From: an uncultured Actinomycetes bacterium
Lineage (GTDB): Bacteria; Actinomycetota; Actinomycetes; S36-B12
Assembly: GCA_905181745.1 (NCBI GenBank)
Contig: CAJIYV010000035.1
Location: 1-7,477 of the forward strand
Direction of reading: 5' to 3'
Length of the DNA: 7,477 nucleotides
The notes under the pieces are model-generated. The model had not been told where the DNA came from and did no database searches. It worked only from the letters and a program-made list of their open reading frames with translations. The position numbers and the translations under genes are program-made. Of this stretch, positions 6,015-7,477 are shown piece after piece. Within the stretch, counting starts at the first letter, position 1; every line of letters starts with the position of its first letter.

Positions 6015-6794
6015 ATGTTCACTCACTCCAAGCCAGGTAAAATCACTTGGCACGGGCTCGTTCCCGCGAAGGCAATGCACACCGCTAAGTCCCGCCTCAA
6101 TCGCGATGAATTGGTCGCTGCCTTTCTGATTGACACCGTGACCGCGCTTATTGAATCACCTCGAGTCGCCTGTGTCAGTGTGATTACCTCTGACCGCGGG
6201 CTCGAAGCTCTGGCGAAGAGTTTGGGGGCGCAGACTGTCCGAGAGCCCACGCCTTCTGGACTCTTGAACGCCCTGCAATTGGGCATGCACACGATCCCAC
6301 CCAACATGGGAACCGTGATTGCACTTGGCGATCTCCCCTGCTTAACTCCAACCGACGTCAATGATTTTCTCGAAAGTGCTGAGCTGCACGACAGCTCGTT
6401 CATATCTGATTCAGAAGGCACCGGAAGCACGATGTGGGCCCGCCGCCCCGCAAGCACTGCACTTCCGCACTTCGGCGTCCGCTCACGTGCAACTCACCGG
6501 GAGAACGGGTCGATCGAGATTCCCAGTTCGCCTCGTGCACATCGTGATGTTGACACACCAACAGCATTATGGGACGCGATTCGAATCGGGGTTGGGCCTG
6601 CGACCATGAGGGCACTGGATGAAACTGCCCCAACCTTGGCAACAATTTCTGGGCTAGATCCGATCAAAGCAGTCGATGAAACCGGACACCAGCGTACTTA
6701 CCCCGACTACACCCTCATCGAAATCTTGGCACCCAAGATTGGCCAACGTGTCCAAATTGACCCAGGAACCAAGCACATAACGCTTGCACAATAA
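6015..6794 (+). CDS. cofC: Coenzyme F420 guanylyltransferase (CofC/FbiD family)
   Basis: CofC/FbiD joins GTP to 2-phospho-L-lactate or phosphoenolpyruvate, giving the activated side-chain precursor of coenzyme F420; the bacterial enzyme generally uses phosphoenolpyruvate. In the 259-residue product the nucleotide-transferase motifs are VPAKAMHTAKSRL (16-28), LGDLPCLTP (104-112), EGTGST (134-139), FGVRSRATH (153-161) and RDVDTPTAL (177-185). The usual protein of about 210-220 residues ends shortly after the GVGPAT block (192-197). Here the frame continues for about 55 more residues (about 205-259) of mixed hydrophobic and charged sequence that I do not recognise. The ATG at 6015 is preferred; the longer frame to 5889 would run through plsC. 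It appears leaderless. It is separated from hup by a strong terminator. F420-dependent enzymes and fbiA/B/C should be encoded elsewhere. Confidence 0.88.
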   Translation: MFTHSKPGKITWHGLVPAKAMHTAKSRLNRDELVAAFLIDTVTALIESPRVACVSVITSDRGLEALAKSLGAQTVREPTPSGLLNALQLGMHTIPPNMGTVIALGDLPCLTPTDVNDFLESAELHDSSFISDSEGTGSTMWARRPASTALPHFGVRSRATHRENGSIEIPSSPRAHRDVDTPTALWDAIRIGVGPATMRALDETAPTLATISGLDPIKAVDETGHQRTYPDYTLIEILAPKIGQRVQIDPGTKHITLAQ

Positions 6795-6829
6795 ATAGGT
6801 GGCCGCATCCAGAGGATGCGGCCACCTAT
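6795..6829. terminator. Bidirectional hairpin terminator between cofC and hup
   Basis: A perfect 16-bp inverted repeat has arms ATAGGTGGCCGCATCC (6795-6810) and its exact complement (6814-6829), around a 3-base loop AGA. It starts one base after the cofC stop codon and lies 45 bp beyond the hup stop codon, between two convergent genes. In the hup direction the stem is followed by TTTATTG; in the cofC direction there is no T-run. It most likely ends both transcripts, with the better classical signal for hup. Confidence 0.85.
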
Positions 6830-6874
6830 GTGATGCACACTACTAATGACAAGCAGGAGCCTTTTAAGGAACCG

Positions 6875-7198
6875 CTATTTTTTAGCCGCTGCTTTCTTAG
6901 GGGCTGCTGTTGAGATCTTTTTAGCACCCGAGACGACCGCCTTGAATTCTGCACCCGGGCGGAACTTAGGAAGCTTCGTTGCCTTAATTTGCACAGTTTC
7001 GCCAGTGCGAGGATTGCGACCAAGACGGGCCTTGCGGTCCTGAGATTCGAAGATTCCAAATCCACTAATCGCAACTTTGTCGCCACGAACCACGGCCTTC
7101 TTGATTTCTTCAACGAATGCGTCAACGATCTCGGTGACTTCGCGCTTACTAACGTCGCCACGGCCCGCTACTGCATCAATGAGTTCTGCTTTGTTCAC
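6875..7198 (-). CDS. hup: DNA-binding protein HU
   Basis: HU is a small dimeric nucleoid protein that bends DNA. The 107-residue product has the HU fold: the helical N-terminal half (residues 1-40), then the family signature from GFGIFESQDRKAR (46-58) to GRNPRTGE (60-67). The intercalating proline P63 sits in the RNP turn. The fold ends with KLPKFRPGAEFK (75-86). Beyond it is a short tail (about 91-107) rich in Lys, Ala and Pro. Such tails occur in actinobacterial HU, but this one is much shorter than the long repeats of mycobacterial HupB or Streptomyces HupS. The GTG at 7198 is decided by GGAGGGG (7206-7212), 7 nt upstream; the longer frame to 7306 lacks homology. The ribosome site lies partly in a small hairpin (7207-7218). 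The gene follows leuD on the same strand after 164 bp. Confidence 0.96.
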   Translation of the reverse strand: MNKAELIDAVAGRGDVSKREVTEIVDAFVEEIKKAVVRGDKVAISGFGIFESQDRKARLGRNPRTGETVQIKATKLPKFRPGAEFKAVVSGAKKISTAAPKKAAAKK

Positions 7199-7206
7199 GA
7201 TTAAAC

Positions 7207-7218
7207 CCCTCCGAAGGG
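7207..7218 (-). promoter_or_regulatory. Small hairpin holding the hup ribosome-binding site
   Basis: In the hup mRNA, CCCT pairs with AGGG around TCGG, and the 3' arm is part of the GGAGGGG Shine-Dalgarno. Flanking GAT/AACC and GGTT/ATC segments could add an alternative outer pairing that reaches the start codon. The structure is short, so an effect on translation is only a possibility. Confidence 0.3.
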
Positions 7219-7254
7219 TGATTAGGTTGATCTTGTGACCAACAGTTAAATGTA

Positions 7255-7260
7255 ACTCTA
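7255..7260 (-). promoter_or_regulatory. Candidate -10 element for hup
   Basis: On the minus strand TAGAGT matches TANNNT and is identical to the hexamer before the AsnC-domain gene. Transcription would start near 7248 and give a leader of about 50 nt that includes the GGAGGGG ribosome site. No good -35 is visible at 16-18 bp. Readthrough from leuD is also possible. Confidence 0.4.
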
Positions 7261-7362
7261 AAGTTGGAAAATATTGTTTTAGCCACGCCGAAAGGCGTTG
7301 GTGCACAAGCCTTTTTGTAATCGAGTTGCTCGGTCACTTGTGACTTTGTGACACAAAGCGCG

Positions 7363-7477
7363 TTAGCCCAGACTGGGTAAAAAGCTAGGCCGATTCTTCT
7401 CAAACTCGCTGATCACATCAGAATGTTCAAGTGTGATTCCAATGTCGTCAAGTCCTTCTAGTAGACGCCAGCGAACA
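7363..7477 (-). CDS. leuD: 3-isopropylmalate dehydratase small subunit, C-terminal end (partial)
   Basis: Only the last 37 codons and the TAA stop (7365-7363) are in the window; the rest lies beyond position 7477. The fragment reads WRLLEGLDDIGITLEHSDVI and then FEKNRPSFLP, which matches the C-terminus of actinobacterial LeuD. LeuD is the small subunit that, with the iron-sulfur subunit LeuC, isomerises 3-isopropylmalate to 2-isopropylmalate in leucine synthesis. leuC is expected just outside the window on the same strand. A leuCD-hup order is common in actinobacteria. The full protein would be about 200 residues. Confidence 0.9.
   Translation of the reverse strand, partial: VRWRLLEGLDDIGITLEHSDVISEFEKNRPSFLPSLG

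Larger units (their letters stand above)
7199..7362. other. leuD-hup intergenic region with hairpins and repeated TTGTGAC
   Basis: This 164-bp gap holds no gene that I can support. On the minus strand a hairpin CCAACGCC/GGCGTGG with a bulged A and loop TTTC (7283-7301) overlaps a second possible hairpin AAAGGC/GCCTTT, so the two cannot form together. Just after the leuD stop lie two palindromes, GTCAC-TT-GTGAC (7333-7344) and CTTTGTG-A-CACAAAG (7344-7358). TTGTGAC occurs three times on the plus strand (starting at 7234, 7339 and 7347). The region may contain the leuD terminator and the hup promoter. Confidence 0.4.

Noticed and set aside
5978..6022. Longer plsC start at GTG 6022
   Set aside because: It would overlap the divergent cofC start, has no ribosome site, and the added 15 residues look unrelated to PlsC.
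6023..6457. Open frame of 144 codons on the minus strand
   Set aside because: It is antisense to cofC, whose motifs are clear, and has no recognisable domain or ribosome site.
1..7477. Novel defence, mobile or CRISPR system
   Set aside because: All coding space is filled by recognisable housekeeping families; no transposase, integrase, repeat-spacer array or effector-like gene is present.

Overview
The window carries a conserved chromosomal housekeeping block of an actinobacterium (Actinomycetota). The order is leuD, hup, cofC/fbiD, plsC, gpsA, a transsulfuration-type PLP enzyme, ddl, a DUF3515 lipoprotein, a stand-alone Lrp/AsnC ligand-binding domain, thiL and rpmB. A similar neighbourhood is known from Streptomyces and relatives. 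Other signs agree: a likely coenzyme F420 guanylyltransferase, a HU protein with a Lys/Ala/Pro tail, frequent GTG and TTG starts, and apparent leaderless genes. Base composition looks moderate (mid-50s % GC by eye), so a free-living, perhaps planktonic, actinobacterium of reduced GC fits better than a high-GC soil streptomycete. That last step is inference.

Layout. Position 81-272 (+) is rpmB, meeting thiL (-, 279-1271) tail to tail with only an A-tract between them. A 62-bp divergent promoter region (1272-1333) drives thiL leftwards and a two-gene unit rightwards: the AsnC-type domain (1334-1573) and the DUF3515 lipoprotein (1566-2003, overlapping by 8 nt). The lipoprotein converges on ddl (-, 2007-3080) with a 3-bp gap. 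ddl diverges from the PLP enzyme (+, 3155-4210), which converges on gpsA (-, 4245-5243). gpsA overlaps plsC (-, 5240-5977) by 4 nt, so those two form an operon. plsC diverges from cofC/fbiD (+, 6015-6794). A perfect 16-bp bidirectional terminator separates cofC from hup (-, 6875-7198). The window ends in the last 37 codons of leuD (-, 7363-7477).

Function. Two steps of phospholipid synthesis lie together: glycerol-3-phosphate formation (GpsA) and a PlsC-type acyltransfer. Around them are peptidoglycan precursor synthesis (Ddl), thiamine diphosphate synthesis (ThiL), leucine synthesis (LeuD), sulfur amino-acid metabolism, the F420 side-chain step, ribosomal L28 and nucleoid HU. These form several short, divergently or convergently transcribed units rather than one pathway.

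The most notable signal is in transcription starts. Genes without a usable Shine-Dalgarno tend to have a TANNNT-like hexamer exactly 6 nt before the start codon (AsnC domain, PLP enzyme, cofC, plausibly ddl and plsC). Genes with a clear Shine-Dalgarno (rpmB, thiL, gpsA, hup) are not built that way. This suggests a mixed leaderless/leadered organisation. Two protein oddities stand out: an apparent internal loss of roughly 15-20 residues in the PLP enzyme, and an unexplained C-terminal extension of about 55 residues on CofC. I see no mobile element, CRISPR array, tRNA, rRNA or defence system here.
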